64,000 bases of DNA from DASXMT01 sp963812965 (GTDB lineage Bacteria; Actinomycetota; Acidimicrobiia; Acidimicrobiales; RAAP-2), in NCBI GenBank assembly GCA_963812965.1, contig CAWEXG010000010.1, forward strand, positions 146,799 to 210,798, given 5' to 3'. Positions 1 to 9,123 of the stretch are shown in pieces; the stretch's first letter is position 1; each line of letters opens with the position of its first letter. A model generated the notes under the pieces. The model was given only the letters and a program-made list of their open reading frames with translations, was not told the origin of the DNA and searched no databases. Made by a program: the position numbers and the translations under genes.

Positions 1-46
1 GGAAGGCCAAACGTCTTCCTGATCTCGCTCCCGATCTCACCACCTT

Positions 47-138
47 CTTCCTGGCCTCGTTCCAGGAACGCGGTAAGGCGTCCAGAGCCCGGCGGTAGTA
101 CTGGCTTCCTGGCCTCGTTCCAGGAACGCGGTAAGGCG
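47..138. repeat. Direct repeat of a 34-bp hairpin element
   Basis: A 34-base unit occurs twice, at 47-80 and 105-138, starting 58 bases apart. Each copy contains an inverted repeat, TTCCTGG and CCAGGAA around a 7-base loop. A related copy lies at 28705-28733. The pair lies downstream of the 3' end of the leftward gene at 185-961 and could help end its transcript, but no T-tract follows. The first 184 bases show no gene I can support. Confidence 0.7.
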
Positions 139-184
139 CAGAACCCGGCAGACGTTCCGCCACTGGGATCAGTGGTGCTCGCCG

Positions 185-961
185 TCAGGCGGTTCGGGAG
201 GTTCGTGCCGTGGAGTTGCGCACGGTGGGGTGGGGGAGCGGTACGGCGACCGATGTCGGCGAGAGTCGTTCATCGAGATAGGCGACCAGCATCTTGTAGA
301 CCTTCTTGCCGGCCATGGTCTCGAGCTCGGTCCGCATGCTGACGTAGACGGGCTCATGGCCCACGAACGCCTCGGGGGCTTCGGTGCACCACCAGTGGAA
401 CTCTTCGCCACCACCACCCCAGTGACGGCGGTCCCACTGACGGACGACCGAGGTGATGTGGCCGTCGGGCGAGGTCTCGTCCTCACGTCGTAGCGGGAGC
501 TGCCAGCACACCTCGGGCTTCAGATCGACGTGACTACGACCCTCTGCGACAGCTGCCTTGTGGAGGGCACATCCTGCTCCCGCTGGAAACCCGGGCCGGT
601 TGAGGAAGATGCAGGCGTCCTTGACCAACTTGGTCCCCAGGTCACCGTCCGGCAGCTTCTTCACTACGCCTTGCTGCCCCTGTTTGTGGAACTGCCAGAT
701 CTCGGGTGACAGCAGCACGGCAGCGCGCTCGACCTTCCGAGCGTCTTGCTTCCCGGTGAAGTGGGCGCCGTAGGAGCAGCACCCTTGCTCCAGCTCTGGC
801 GCCGGTCCGGTGAGCACGCCCTGGCACCCGTTGCCGTAGATGCACGTCCATGCACTGGTCAGGAAGGTGACGTCGAACTGCCACGTCCGTTCCTCGTCCG
901 GGTCGTCGAAACTGATCCACTCATGGGCATCTGACGGAACCTGCGTCTGCTTCTTCACCAC
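185..961 (-). CDS. Conserved cysteine-rich protein, probably metal-binding
   Basis: This is a 258-residue protein of unknown function, starting at the first of two adjacent GTG codons. It is rich in cysteine: WTCIYGNGCQG, then EQGCCSYGAHF, then DACIFLNRPGF and AGAGCALHK, with later Cys in PEVCWQL and HWWCTE. This pattern recalls the actinobacterial YkgJ/DUF3109-like putative zinc- or iron-chelating proteins. That family link is from memory and not tested. The C-terminal third is rich in Glu, Trp and His. It is transcribed divergently from the NfuA-like gene at 980, and the two starts are under 20 bases apart, so the promoters must overlap. A metal-handling role next to an iron-sulfur scaffold gene is suggestive only. 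Confidence 0.65.
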   Translation of the reverse strand: MVKKQTQVPSDAHEWISFDDPDEERTWQFDVTFLTSAWTCIYGNGCQGVLTGPAPELEQGCCSYGAHFTGKQDARKVERAAVLLSPEIWQFHKQGQQGVVKKLPDGDLGTKLVKDACIFLNRPGFPAGAGCALHKAAVAEGRSHVDLKPEVCWQLPLRREDETSPDGHITSVVRQWDRRHWGGGGEEFHWWCTEAPEAFVGHEPVYVSMRTELETMAGKKVYKMLVAYLDERLSPTSVAVPLPHPTVRNSTARTSRTA

Positions 962-966
962 GCCCC

Positions 967-972
967 TATGAT
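967..972 (+). promoter_or_regulatory. -10 element of a probably leaderless nfuA-like transcript
   Basis: TATGAT lies 7 bases before the ATG at 980, which puts the expected transcription start on or next to the start codon. No clear -35 box is visible. Other in-frame ATGs at 968 and 971 overlap this element and are therefore less likely starts. Confidence 0.45.
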
Positions 973-979
973 GACAGGC

Positions 980-1639
980 ATGGGAGAAGACCGTGATGAA
1001 GTCCAGCCGGTACTGACGATCACGTCGAAGGCGCGGGACACCATCAGAGAGGTCCTGGCGCAAGAGGAAGACTCCGGCTCTTTGGCCTTGTGGTTGGAGA
1101 TCGCCGGGGCTCACGACGGGGCTTACCGCTACGACATGTACTTTCAGGCGCTCGCCGAGGCCGGCAGCGGCGATGTCGTGCAGCACGACGACGATCTTCC
1201 GGTGGTGATCCCGAGCGAGAGCGTCGCCCGTCTACAGGGGGCCAAGCTCGATTTCGTCGCCGACGACGGGGGCGAGGGTGGTCTCGTGGTGGTCAACCCG
1301 AACACGCCGCCGTCCCGAGCCGAGCAGGGCCTGTCACCGGTCGAGCCCACGGCCGACCTCTCGAACCCACTGGCCCAGCAGGTAGTGGCAGCCCTCGAAC
1401 GGCAGGTCAACCCCAGTATCGCTGCGCACGGAGGTCGTGCCGACCTGGTGGGAGTGGAAGGAACGGTCGTCTACCTCCGTCTCAGTGGAGGGTGTCAGGG
1501 GTGTGGGATGGCCAAGGCGACGCTGTCACAGGGCATCGAGGTCATCTTGCGGGAGGCCATACCGGAGATCACCGACATCGTCGACGTGACCGATCATGCC
1601 GACGGCGCCAACCCGTACTTCGAGCCCGCCAACGGCTGA
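980..1639 (+). CDS. nfuA: NfuA-like iron-sulfur cluster carrier protein
   Basis: The 219-residue protein has two parts. Residues 1 to about 105 resemble the A-type (IscA/HesB) fold, beginning LTITSKARDTIREVL, but lack the usual A-type cysteines. Residues of about 130 to 210 form a NifU C-terminal domain with GGRADLVGVEGTVVYLRL followed by GGCQGCGM, whose CxxC pair would hold a bridging 4Fe-4S cluster in a dimer. This degenerate A-type plus NifU order is that of NfuA, which delivers clusters to apoproteins in the cytoplasm. The start at 980 is chosen because a -10 box sits 7 bases upstream. It is the only iron-sulfur assembly gene seen here, next to shikimate genes. Confidence 0.85.
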   Translation: MGEDRDEVQPVLTITSKARDTIREVLAQEEDSGSLALWLEIAGAHDGAYRYDMYFQALAEAGSGDVVQHDDDLPVVIPSESVARLQGAKLDFVADDGGEGGLVVVNPNTPPSRAEQGLSPVEPTADLSNPLAQQVVAALERQVNPSIAAHGGRADLVGVEGTVVYLRLSGGCQGCGMAKATLSQGIEVILREAIPEITDIVDVTDHADGANPYFEPANG

Positions 1640-1736
1640 TCCAGTCGCCTGCACGGGTCTCCGGCGTTCTCGCTGAGGCCGGAGCCGGGACTGGGTGACC
1701 GGCCCACGATCGAGCCTGTCAACCGGCTGCCACGAG

Positions 1737-1742
1737 TAGATT
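1737..1742 (+). promoter_or_regulatory. -10 element before aroC, probable leaderless start
   Basis: TAGATT ends 7 bases before the aroC ATG at 1750. No Shine-Dalgarno sequence lies between, so the mRNA would begin at or beside the ATG. The -35 region is weak. Confidence 0.45.
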
Positions 1743-1749
1743 TACCTGA

Positions 1750-2970
1750 ATGCTGCGCTTCCTGACCGCCGGAGAGTCTCACGGCCGCGCCCTCGTCGTC
1801 ATCGTGGAGGGGCTGCCGGCCGGTCTCCTGGTGACCGCCGAGGACATCCAGAACGGCCTGTCCCGTCGCCGGCTCGGCTACGGCCGCGGTCCGAGGATGC
1901 GTTTCGAGGCCGACGAGGTGACGTTGATCGGTGGTGTCCGGCACGGTCGGACCATCGGTGCACCGGTGGCCATCGAGATCGCCAACACCGAGTGGCCCAA
2001 GTGGGAAGTGGAGATGTCGCCGGCGCCCGGGCTGCCGTCGAAGATCCTCACCCAGCCCCGACCCGGTCACGCCGACCTCTCCGGCATGCTCAAGTACGGG
2101 TTGGAAGACGCTCGTGATGTGCTCGAACGGGCTTCGGCCCGGGAGACGGCGGCCCGGGTGGCGGCAGGGACGCTGGCCAAGCTGCTGTTGTGGCAGATCG
2201 GCGTCGACATCCTCAGCCACATCGTGCAGCTGGGGGAGGCCAAGAACGAGTCCGGGATCCTGCCGGCGATGAGCGATCTGCCTCAGATCGACGAGTCGCC
2301 GGTACGGTCGTTCGACCCCGACGCCGAAGCGCGCATGGTGGCCGAGGTGAAGGCTGCAGCCAAGGACGGCGACTCACTGGGCGGTGTGGCCGAGGTGGTG
2401 GCATACGGCGTTCCTGTCGGCCTGGGAAGCCATGTGCAGTGGGATCGTAAGCTCGACGCCCTGCTGGCACAGGCCCTCATGAGTATCCAGGCGATCAAGG
2501 CCGTGGAGCTGGGCGAAGGTCTGGCTCTCCCCGGGTTGCGCGGTTCGGAGGCCCACGACGCCATCCGTGTGGCCGGCGAGGCAGAGCCCGGTGCGCAGCT
2601 CGGCGGGGGCTACATGCGGGACACCCATCGGGCCGGCGGCATCGAAGGGGGCATCTCCACCGGATCGCCCATCGTCGCCCGCGTCTCGATGAAGCCCTTG
2701 GCCACGCTCAACCGTCCATCTCTCCAGACCGTGGACGTGGTCACCAAGGAGTCGACGGTGTCCTTCAAGGAGCGCACCGACGTCACCGCCGTGCCGGCCA
2801 TGGGCGTGGTGGCTGAGACCATGACTGCCCTCGTGCTGGCATCGGAGGCCCTCCGGAAGTTCGGCGGTGACTCGGTGGCCGAGTTCACCCGGAACCGCAC
2901 CGCCTACCTGGCCTCGCTGGGCGAGACTCCCTCCGCGGCGTCCCTGTCCGGTGCAGGACAAGATGCCTGA
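1750..2970 (+). CDS. aroC: Chorismate synthase
   Basis: This 406-residue enzyme catalyses the last common step of aromatic amino acid synthesis, the FMN-dependent conversion of 5-enolpyruvylshikimate 3-phosphate to chorismate. Signature segments are present: LTAGESHGRAL at the N-terminus, RRRLGYGRGPRM near residue 40, RPGHADLSGMLKYG near 115, RASARETAARVAAGTLAK near 130, and GGIEGGISTGSPIVARV near 300. Length matches the family. It opens a tightly packed operon, and its last eight bases overlap the aroK start. The order aroC-aroK-aroB-aroQ is the standard actinobacterial shikimate block. Confidence 0.97.
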   Translation: MLRFLTAGESHGRALVVIVEGLPAGLLVTAEDIQNGLSRRRLGYGRGPRMRFEADEVTLIGGVRHGRTIGAPVAIEIANTEWPKWEVEMSPAPGLPSKILTQPRPGHADLSGMLKYGLEDARDVLERASARETAARVAAGTLAKLLLWQIGVDILSHIVQLGEAKNESGILPAMSDLPQIDESPVRSFDPDAEARMVAEVKAAAKDGDSLGGVAEVVAYGVPVGLGSHVQWDRKLDALLAQALMSIQAIKAVELGEGLALPGLRGSEAHDAIRVAGEAEPGAQLGGGYMRDTHRAGGIEGGISTGSPIVARVSMKPLATLNRPSLQTVDVVTKESTVSFKERTDVTAVPAMGVVAETMTALVLASEALRKFGGDSVAEFTRNRTAYLASLGETPSAASLSGAGQDA

Positions 2971-3535
2971 CCGGCTCCTGCTGGTCGGCATGATGGGGGC
3001 GGGGAAGACCACCGTCGGCCGACTGGTTGCCGACCGGCTGGGCTGGTCGTACCTCGACTCCGACGTCGAGGTGACTCGGATGACCGGCCGCAGCGTGCCG
3101 GAGGTCTTTGCGAAGGACGGCGAAGCGGCGTTCCGAGCGGCAGAGACCGAGGCGTTGATTGCGGCGGTGGCCGGTGTCGATCCGGTGGTCGTGGCGGTGG
3201 CCGGTGGAGCGGTGTTGTCCGAGCAGAACCGAGCGCTGCTCACCCGGTCGGGAACGGTGGTGTGGCTGCGAGCCAGGACCGAGACGTTGGCAGCACGGGT
3301 GGGTGACGGAGCCGGCCGGCCGTTGCTCGGTGCCGATCCTGCCGCTGCCCTGACCGCGCTCTACGCCGTTCGGGAGCCGTTGTACGACACGGTGGCATCG
3401 ACGACGGTGGACGTGGACGGCTTGCAGCCCGAGGAAGTGGCTGACCAGCTGGTGGCTGCCGTGCGACGCGCGACAGGTACCACGGCCACAACGGCCACGG
3501 CCGGAAACGGTGTGCCCCAGGAGAGCGAACGGTGA
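2963..3535 (+). CDS. aroK: Shikimate kinase
   Basis: This 190-residue P-loop kinase phosphorylates shikimate with ATP. The Walker A motif GMMGAGKTTVG is at residues 9-19. The shikimate-binding YLDSDVEV follows near 35, with FRAAETEAL near 60 and the GGAVLSEQ strand after it. The lid contains GRPLLG. The C-terminal 20 residues are a Thr/Ala-rich tail beyond the usual 170-residue fold. The ATG at 2963 overlaps the aroC end, and its stop overlaps the aroB start as GTGA, so it is translationally coupled within the aro operon. Confidence 0.96.
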   Translation: MPDRLLLVGMMGAGKTTVGRLVADRLGWSYLDSDVEVTRMTGRSVPEVFAKDGEAAFRAAETEALIAAVAGVDPVVVAVAGGAVLSEQNRALLTRSGTVVWLRARTETLAARVGDGAGRPLLGADPAAALTALYAVREPLYDTVASTTVDVDGLQPEEVADQLVAAVRRATGTTATTATAGNGVPQESER

Positions 3536-4614
3536 TCACTGTCCCGGTGGAGTTGGGCGAACGACGCTACGACGTCGTGGTGGGGAACGGCGCCCGAGGG
3601 CTGCTGGCCGAGACGGTGTCGTCGGTCGTTCCCACTGCGGCTCGAGCTGCAGTGGTCACCCAGGCGGAGATCCCGGTGGCCGTCGACCCCGGCATGGCAT
3701 CCGAGGTGTTCTTGGTCCCGGACGGGGAAGCAGCCAAGTCGCTGTCCGTCATCGAGCGGCTGTGTCGGGAGTTCACCCAGATGGGGCTGGCCCGGGGTGA
3801 CGTCGTGGTGGCCGTCGGCGGTGGAGTGGTGACCGATGTGGCCGGGTTCGCCGCCGCCGCCTATCACCGGGGTACTGCCTACGTGAACGTGGCCACCTCG
3901 TTGCTGGGCCAGGTCGACGCAGCCATCGGGGGCAAGACCGCCGTGAACATTCCCGAGGGGAAGAACCTGGTCGGTGCGTTCTGGCAGCCCGCCGCCGTGT
4001 TCTGCGACACCGAGGTCCTGGACACGCTGCCCAGCCGAGAGTGGGCATGCGGCCGCGGGGAGATGGCCAAGTACGCGTTCCTAGACGTTCCCAGTGGTGG
4101 CGAACCCGACGCCTCGCTGACCACCCTGCCGCTGGCGGAGCAAGTGGCCCGGTGCGTCCGGATCAAGGCCGAGGTGGTGATGGCGGATGAACGGGAGGGT
4201 GATCGCCGGATGATCCTCAACTACGGCCACACCTTGGCCCACGCCCTCGAGGCGACGGCTTTTGGGACGGGACCGGGGTCGACGCCGGGGCCAACAGGAG
4301 ATCTGCGTCACGGTGAGGCGGTCGCCATCGGTCTGGTGTTCGCCGCCATGTTGGCCCGACGCCTGGGCCGGATCGACGACGAGCGGGTGGAGCTCCATCG
4401 ACGGGTGGTGGGAGCGTTCGATCTACGGGCCGATCTTCCTCAGGGGGCCGATCCGATCGAGCTGGTGTCCATCATGGGCCGGGACAAGAAGGCGCACCAC
4501 GACCTGACCTTCGTGCTCGACGGCCCACGAGGCGTGGAGCCAGTACGAGGAGTCGCCGAAGCCGACGTGCTGGCTACCCTTGCAGAGATGGCAGCGACGC
4601 CGAGGCGACCATGA
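3532..4614 (+). CDS. aroB: 3-dehydroquinate synthase
   Basis: This 360-residue enzyme converts DAHP to 3-dehydroquinate using NAD and a divalent metal. Family motifs are clear: VPDGEAAKSL, AVGGGVVTDVAGFAAAAYHRG, TSLLGQVDAAIGGKTAVN, KNLVGAFWQP, and the metal-ligand segments NYGHTLAHALE and LRHGEAVAIG, followed by DKKAHHDLTFVL. A short glycine/proline-rich insert, GTGPGSTPGPTGD, separates the two metal-binding segments and is longer than usual. It starts with GTG in a GTGA overlap with aroK and ends in an ATGA overlap with aroQ. Confidence 0.97.
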   Translation: MITVPVELGERRYDVVVGNGARGLLAETVSSVVPTAARAAVVTQAEIPVAVDPGMASEVFLVPDGEAAKSLSVIERLCREFTQMGLARGDVVVAVGGGVVTDVAGFAAAAYHRGTAYVNVATSLLGQVDAAIGGKTAVNIPEGKNLVGAFWQPAAVFCDTEVLDTLPSREWACGRGEMAKYAFLDVPSGGEPDASLTTLPLAEQVARCVRIKAEVVMADEREGDRRMILNYGHTLAHALEATAFGTGPGSTPGPTGDLRHGEAVAIGLVFAAMLARRLGRIDDERVELHRRVVGAFDLRADLPQGADPIELVSIMGRDKKAHHDLTFVLDGPRGVEPVRGVAEADVLATLAEMAATPRRP

Positions 4615-5114
4615 GCAACCCCAGTATGAGCGGCACCACCGTCAGCAACACGGCGCTGATCGTGCTCCTGTCCGGACCGAACCTCGACCTCCTGGGTGAT
4701 CGGGAGCCGGAGATCTACGGGCACGACACCTTGGCCGACCACGTGGATGCTGCCACGAAGGCCGCGTCTGCTCTCGGGTACACGGTGGAGCACGAGCAGA
4801 CCAACCACGAGGGCGAGCTGGTCGAGGCTGTCCACCGGTCCCGCGGCCGGGCGGCGGCGATCGTCGTCAACGCCGGGGCACTGACCCACACCTCGTGGTC
4901 GTTGCACGATGCGCTGGCAGCGTTCGACGGTGTCGTCGTGGAGCTGCACCTCTCCAACCCCGCCGCACGCGAGCCGTTCCGGCATACCTCGGTGATCGCC
5001 CCGGTGGCGAACGGGTGCATCGCCGGGTTCGGAGCTTTGGGCTATCCGCTGGCCGTCGAGGCCGTGCACCGACTGCTGACCGAGCGCGCCGAGGAGGACG
5101 GCGGAGAGCGATGA
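4611..5114 (+). CDS. aroQ: 3-dehydroquinate dehydratase, type II
   Basis: This 167-residue small dodecameric type II dehydroquinase catalyses the third shikimate step. Diagnostic segments are GPNLDLLGDREPEIYG, with the catalytic lid Tyr, then TNHEGELVEAVH, VVNAGALTHTSW, and VVELHLSNPAAREPFRH. An extra 15 residues precede the usual start, so an internal start is possible. The ATG at 4611 overlaps the aroB stop by ATGA, and the same kind of overlap joins it to the following peptidase gene. Confidence 0.96.
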   Translation: MSNPSMSGTTVSNTALIVLLSGPNLDLLGDREPEIYGHDTLADHVDAATKAASALGYTVEHEQTNHEGELVEAVHRSRGRAAAIVVNAGALTHTSWSLHDALAAFDGVVVELHLSNPAAREPFRHTSVIAPVANGCIAGFGALGYPLAVEAVHRLLTERAEEDGGER

Positions 5115-6289
5115 CCGTCCTGGAGGAGCCGATGGACGGACCGCCGGTTGCGCTTCTGCCGTCCCTTCCACCCCTCGACGTGTCCGGACGGCTGCCCCGT
5201 CTCCGGGCCCGCTTCGAGGAGGCGGGGATCGACGCGCTGCTGGTGACCACCGCTGCCAACATCCGGTGGCTGACCGGCTTCACCGGTTCGGCGGGGCTGC
5301 TGCTGGTGACGACCGACGAAGCCGTGCTCACCACCGACGGTCGGTATCGGACCCAGTCTGAAGAGCAGCTGGCGGTATCCGGTGTGGCCGACAGCGTGGA
5401 TGTCGCCATCGGGGGGGTCCAGGCCCAACGGGAGGCGTTGGTGACGGCTGGTGGGGGAGCGGCACACGTCGGGCTGGAAGCGGACAACGTGACGTGGTCG
5501 GACCAGCGTGCCTGGGTCGAGGCGCTGGGTTCGTCGACAGAGCTGGTGCCAACCCGCTCGCTGGTTGAGGTGCTCCGTCAGGTGAAGGACGCCGGTGAAG
5601 TGCTGCGCATGGAGCGGGCGGCGTCGATCGCTGACGACGCCCTGGCGTCGGTGGTGCCCCTCCTCGCCGGGGACGGAGCCGCTGGCGGCTCCAGAACGGT
5701 GACCGAGACCGAGGTTGCTGCCGCACTCGATCACGCCATGCGGGTGCGTGGCGCTGAAGACAGCGCGTTCGAGACGATCGTGGCGTCCGGACCGAACTCG
5801 GCCAAGCCTCACGCTCGGCCCAGCGATCGTCGTCTCCTGCCCGGTGACCCGGTGGTGATCGACTTCGGCGCCATCTACGACGGCTACCGCTCGGACATGA
5901 CCCGGACGTTCTGTGTGGGTGGTGAACCGGTCGGGGAGCTTGCCCGGATCTTCTCGGTGGTGGCAGCGAGCCAACGGGCAGGAGTGGCGGCGGTGGGCCC
6001 TGGCGTGGTGGCTGGGGAGGTCGACCGGGTGTGCCGGGAGGTGATCGCCGCTGCCGGTTGGGCAGATCGCTTCGAGCACGGGACCGGCCATGGCGTCGGG
6101 CTCGACATCCACGAAGCGCCATCGGTGGGCCCGGGGTCAACTGCTATTCTCGGACCTGGCGTCGTCGCCACCGTAGAGCCCGGGGTCTACCTGGCGGGTG
6201 TGGGTGGGGTCAGGATCGAGGACACCCTCGTCGTGACCGAGGATGGCAGCCGTCCGCTCACCATGTTCCCGAAGGATGTCTCTGTCTGA
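5111..6289 (+). CDS. pepP: Xaa-Pro peptidase, M24B family
   Basis: This 392-residue creatinase-fold metallopeptidase is predicted to cleave X-Pro bonds in the cytoplasm. The N-terminal domain contains LLVTTAANIRWLTGFTGSAG. The catalytic domain has the five metal ligands in VIDFGAIYDGYRSDMTRTF (two Asp), GTGHGVGLDIHEAP (His), VEPGVYL (Glu) and VRIEDTLVV (Glu). It starts in an ATGA overlap with aroQ and ends in a TGATG overlap with efp. This peptidase lies before efp in many actinobacteria. EF-P eases translation of proline stretches, so the pairing is functionally suggestive. Aminopeptidase and dipeptidase types cannot be separated here. Confidence 0.9.
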   Translation: MTVLEEPMDGPPVALLPSLPPLDVSGRLPRLRARFEEAGIDALLVTTAANIRWLTGFTGSAGLLLVTTDEAVLTTDGRYRTQSEEQLAVSGVADSVDVAIGGVQAQREALVTAGGGAAHVGLEADNVTWSDQRAWVEALGSSTELVPTRSLVEVLRQVKDAGEVLRMERAASIADDALASVVPLLAGDGAAGGSRTVTETEVAAALDHAMRVRGAEDSAFETIVASGPNSAKPHARPSDRRLLPGDPVVIDFGAIYDGYRSDMTRTFCVGGEPVGELARIFSVVAASQRAGVAAVGPGVVAGEVDRVCREVIAAAGWADRFEHGTGHGVGLDIHEAPSVGPGSTAILGPGVVATVEPGVYLAGVGGVRIEDTLVVTEDGSRPLTMFPKDVSV

Positions 6290-6849
6290 TGGCTGTTTCC
6301 ACCAACGACCTGCGTAACGGAATGACGATCAACCTGTCCGAGGGGCTGTTCTCGGTGGTGGAGTTCCAGCATGTGAAGCCGGGCAAGGGGGGTGCCTTCG
6401 TCCGGACCAAGCTCAAGAACGTGCGCTCGGGGGCGGTGATCGAGCGCACCTACCGTGCCGACGAGAAGCTCGACCAGGCCATCATCGACAAGCGGGAGAT
6501 GCAGTTCCTCTATCGAGACGGTTCCGACTATGTGTTCATGGACACCACGTCCTACGAGCAGCTTCAGGTCCCGTCCCAGCTCCTGGGTGACGCTGCCAAC
6601 TACTTGAAGGAGGGGGACGATGCCGTGCTGCAGTTCTTCGGGACCGAGATCGTCGGTGTGGACCTCCCCGCAGCGGTCGAGCTGACCGTGGCGGAGACCG
6701 AGCCTGGCGTCCAAGGCGACCGTGTGTCCGGGGCTCGCAAGCCGGCGACGTTGGAGACCGGGCTGACGTTGCAGGTCCCGCTCTTCGTCAACCCCGGCGA
6801 GAAGATCAAGGTCGACACCCGCACCGGCGAGTACCTGACCCGAGCCTGA
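6289..6849 (+). CDS. efp: Translation elongation factor P
   Basis: This 186-residue, three-domain OB/KOW factor relieves ribosome stalling at polyproline. The N-terminal KOW domain contains VVEFQHVKPGKGGAFVRT. The loop lysine in KPGKGGA is the residue modified in some bacteria and left bare in others. The EF-P signature falls near residues 150-180, with TGLTLQVPLFVNPGEKIKV followed by DTRTGEYLTRA. The length equals the usual bacterial 185-190. It overlaps the peptidase stop by one base. Confidence 0.97.
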   Translation: MAVSTNDLRNGMTINLSEGLFSVVEFQHVKPGKGGAFVRTKLKNVRSGAVIERTYRADEKLDQAIIDKREMQFLYRDGSDYVFMDTTSYEQLQVPSQLLGDAANYLKEGDDAVLQFFGTEIVGVDLPAAVELTVAETEPGVQGDRVSGARKPATLETGLTLQVPLFVNPGEKIKVDTRTGEYLTRA

Positions 6850-6901
6850 GCACCGGGCCGGCTCCTGGGCCTGTCTCGCCCGAGCCGCCGAGCGCACCAT
6901 C

Positions 6902-7297
6902 ATGGACCCAGCCCCTCGCCACCAGGCCCGAGAACGAGCCCTCTCGCTGCTGTACGAAGCGGAGATGAAGGGTGAGTCGCCGTCGGCGGTGCTCGAAGCG
7001 CTCGCCGTCGCCCCCGACGACTTCACCGTGGCCTTGATCGGCGTGGTGGAAGAGCGGCAGGCAGAGATCGATGCCCTGGTGGGTGAGGCTGCCATCGACT
7101 GGGACGTGGATCGTATGGCGATCGTCGACCGCAACGTACTGCGGTTGGCCGTGGCCGAGCTCCTGGCCTTTCCCGATGTGCCTACGGCGGTGTCCCTCAA
7201 CGAAGCAGTGGAGCTCGCATCGGGCTACTCGACCGACGAGTCGGGGCGGTTCGTGAACGGGATCCTGGCCACGCTGGCGGCTCGACTGCGAGAGTAG
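6902..7297 (+). CDS. nusB: Transcription antitermination factor NusB
   Basis: This 131-residue all-helical protein binds boxA RNA with NusE (S10) and promotes antitermination on rRNA operons. It has the N-terminal RHQARERALSLLYEAEM segment, the middle DRMAIVDRNVLRLAVAEL helix, and the C-terminal VSLNEAVELASGYSTDESGR followed by FVNGILATLA, all diagnostic. It follows efp after a 52-base gap, the usual actinobacterial arrangement, and ends the first gene block. No obvious terminator follows in 7298-7440. Confidence 0.95.
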   Translation: MDPAPRHQARERALSLLYEAEMKGESPSAVLEALAVAPDDFTVALIGVVEERQAEIDALVGEAAIDWDVDRMAIVDRNVLRLAVAELLAFPDVPTAVSLNEAVELASGYSTDESGRFVNGILATLAARLRE

Positions 7298-7440
7298 AAG
7301 GCTTGGCGGACAGGGGGAGACGATTACTGCGGCCGTTGGCCGTCTAATGTTTCATGTTCGGGGAAGGGTCGCGCTCGTTGGCGGGCACGTCTAGTCACCT
7401 AGATGTTGACGAAGAGAAGAACACGAGGGGGCGGCACACG

Positions 7441-8995
7441 GTGTCCACGACGCCATACGACGGCCAAGGGATCGGACCCGCGTCGGGTCCGATCGATGTT
7501 GAGACGAGGCCCGGACGGCTCGGGCTCGATCCCCAGCTCCAGCGACTGGCTGTGGTTGTCGTTCTTGGGGCGATCATGTCGATCCTTGACACCACCATCG
7601 TCAACGTGGCCATCGACACTCTGGCCAAGGCCTTCGACTCGCCGCTCTCCACCATTCAGTGGGTGAGCACGGGCTACCTCTTGGCTCTGGCCATGGTCAT
7701 CCCGCTCACCGGCTGGGCGGTGGAGCGGTTCGGTTCCAAGAAGATGTGGATCATGTCGTTGACCATCTTCTTGCTCGGCTCGGCACTGTCGGGGGCCGCG
7801 TGGTCGGCCGAGAGCCTCATCGCCTTCCGAATCCTCCAGGGCGTGGGGGGTGGCATGATCATGCCGATCGGCCAAAGCATCCTGGCCGATGCGGCCGGCC
7901 CACAGCGCATGGGCCGAGTGATGAGCCTGCTGGGTGTGCCCATGCTGCTCGGACCGGTGCTCGGACCGGTGATCGGCGGGCTGATCATCGACTCGTTCAC
8001 GTGGCGGTGGATCTTCTACGTCAACATCCCGATCGGGATCGTGGCCATCATCATGGCGATTCGCGTCCTTCCCACTCACGAGCGATCTCACGAGCATCAT
8101 CGCCTGGATACGGTGGGGCTCCTTCTGCTCTCTCCTGGTCTGGCGTTGTTGGTGTACGGGCTGTCCGAGGCCGGCCAGGGTTCTGATCTGAGCGTTTTTC
8201 TTCCCGTGGCGGTAGGAGCGGTGCTCGTTGTCGCCTTCGTGCTCCATGCCTTGCGGGCCAAGATCATGCCGCTGATCGAGGTGGCCCTGTTCCGGGACAG
8301 GAGCTTCACGGCGGCGGCCGTCACGACATTCTGTTTCGGTGCCGCGCTCTACGGTGCCATGCTCCTGCTCCCGCTCTACTACCAAGTGGTCCGGGGCGAC
8401 GAGCGCGCTGAGCGCCGGTCTGCTGATGGCTCCTCAGGGCATCGGCGCAGCGCTGGTGATGCCGTTGGCCGGGAAGTTGACCGATCGGCTGGGCGCCGGG
8501 AGGATCGTTCCCGCCGGGCTGATCGTGGCCATGCTCGGGACCCTCGTCTATACCCAGTTGAGCGCGGACACCTCGTACGCGGTGCTGGCCATCTCGCTGT
8601 TCGTCCGGGGGATCGGCTTCGGCTTCGTGATGATGCCGGCCATCGCGGCGGCGTACGTGACCCTTGATCGCTCACAGGTGCCCAGAGCGTCGACGGCGAT
8701 GAACATCATGCAGCGGATCGGTGGTTCGGTGGGGACTGCCCTGGTGGCAGTGGTGCTGACCCAGCAGATCACCTCCCAGATCCACGGCTTCTCCGGTGGC
8801 CTCTCGGCCGCTTCGGAGGTCTCTCCCGAGATACGCCGACGCATTGCCGAGCCGTTGGCCACCGCGTTCGGGCACACCTTCTGGTGGGCCTTCGGGCTGA
8901 CCGCCCTGGCTCTGATCCCGGGTGTGCTGTTGCCACGGGTCAGAGGGGTCAGAGGGACAGCCGCGCTCGATGAGGTCCAGACAGCCTTGGAGTGA
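7441..8995 (+). CDS. MFS drug/H+ antiporter, DHA2/EmrB type (frameshifted)
   Basis: This is a multi-pass inner-membrane exporter of the DHA2 (EmrB/QacA) family, about 515 residues when the reading frames are joined. Motifs include IMSILDTTIVNVAIDTLAKAF in helix 1, WVSTGYLLALAMVIPLTGW in helix 2, and RILQGVGGGMIMPIGQ near helix 4, followed by LGPVLGPVIGG (motif C of the antiporters). The C-terminal half resumes in the +1 frame with SAGLLMAPQGIGAALVMPL. The shift at about 8390 (GGGGCGACGAGC) is repaired by removing one G. A GTG at 7441 is taken as start, but the N-terminus is uncertain. It sits between nusB and pyrR, where conserved synteny has no transporter, so it is probably a local insertion. 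The substrate is unknown. Confidence 0.8.
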
Positions 8996-9064
8996 CGGCG
9001 CCGTCGACCGCACGCACGCCGCCGCCGACCCGAGCATCCCGCGGCGCACACGCTGCGAGCCGGG

Positions 9065-9108
9065 TATAGTTCGAGTCTGACCGTGAAACGGGTCCTGTGA
9101 GGCCCGAA
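9065..9108 (+). promoter_or_regulatory. pyr operon promoter and PyrR-type RNA binding loop
   Basis: TATAGT at 9065-9070 is a good -10 box. The expected RNA then runs into a hairpin at 9089-9106: CGGG, a U bulge, CC, a UGUGA loop, GG and CCCG. The top matches the PyrR binding-loop consensus UCCNGNGAGG (here UCCUGUGAGG). The AGGAGG Shine-Dalgarno at 9114-9119 and the pyrR GTG at 9124 follow at once. In actinobacteria such loops are known to let UMP-bound PyrR block translation initiation, and that is the inferred mechanism here. No Rho-independent terminator is present, which argues against Bacillus-style attenuation. Confidence 0.75.
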
Positions 9109-9123
9109 CGGACAGGAGGAGCA

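Noticed and set aside
47..138. CRISPR-like array from the two hairpin repeats
   Set aside because: Only two copies, one spacer of about 24 bases, and no cas genes in the window.
185..1186. Extension of the cysteine-rich protein upstream to 1186
   Set aside because: The extra N-terminal 75 residues would lie inside the NfuA-like gene on the other strand and lack conserved features; GTG 961 is a better start.
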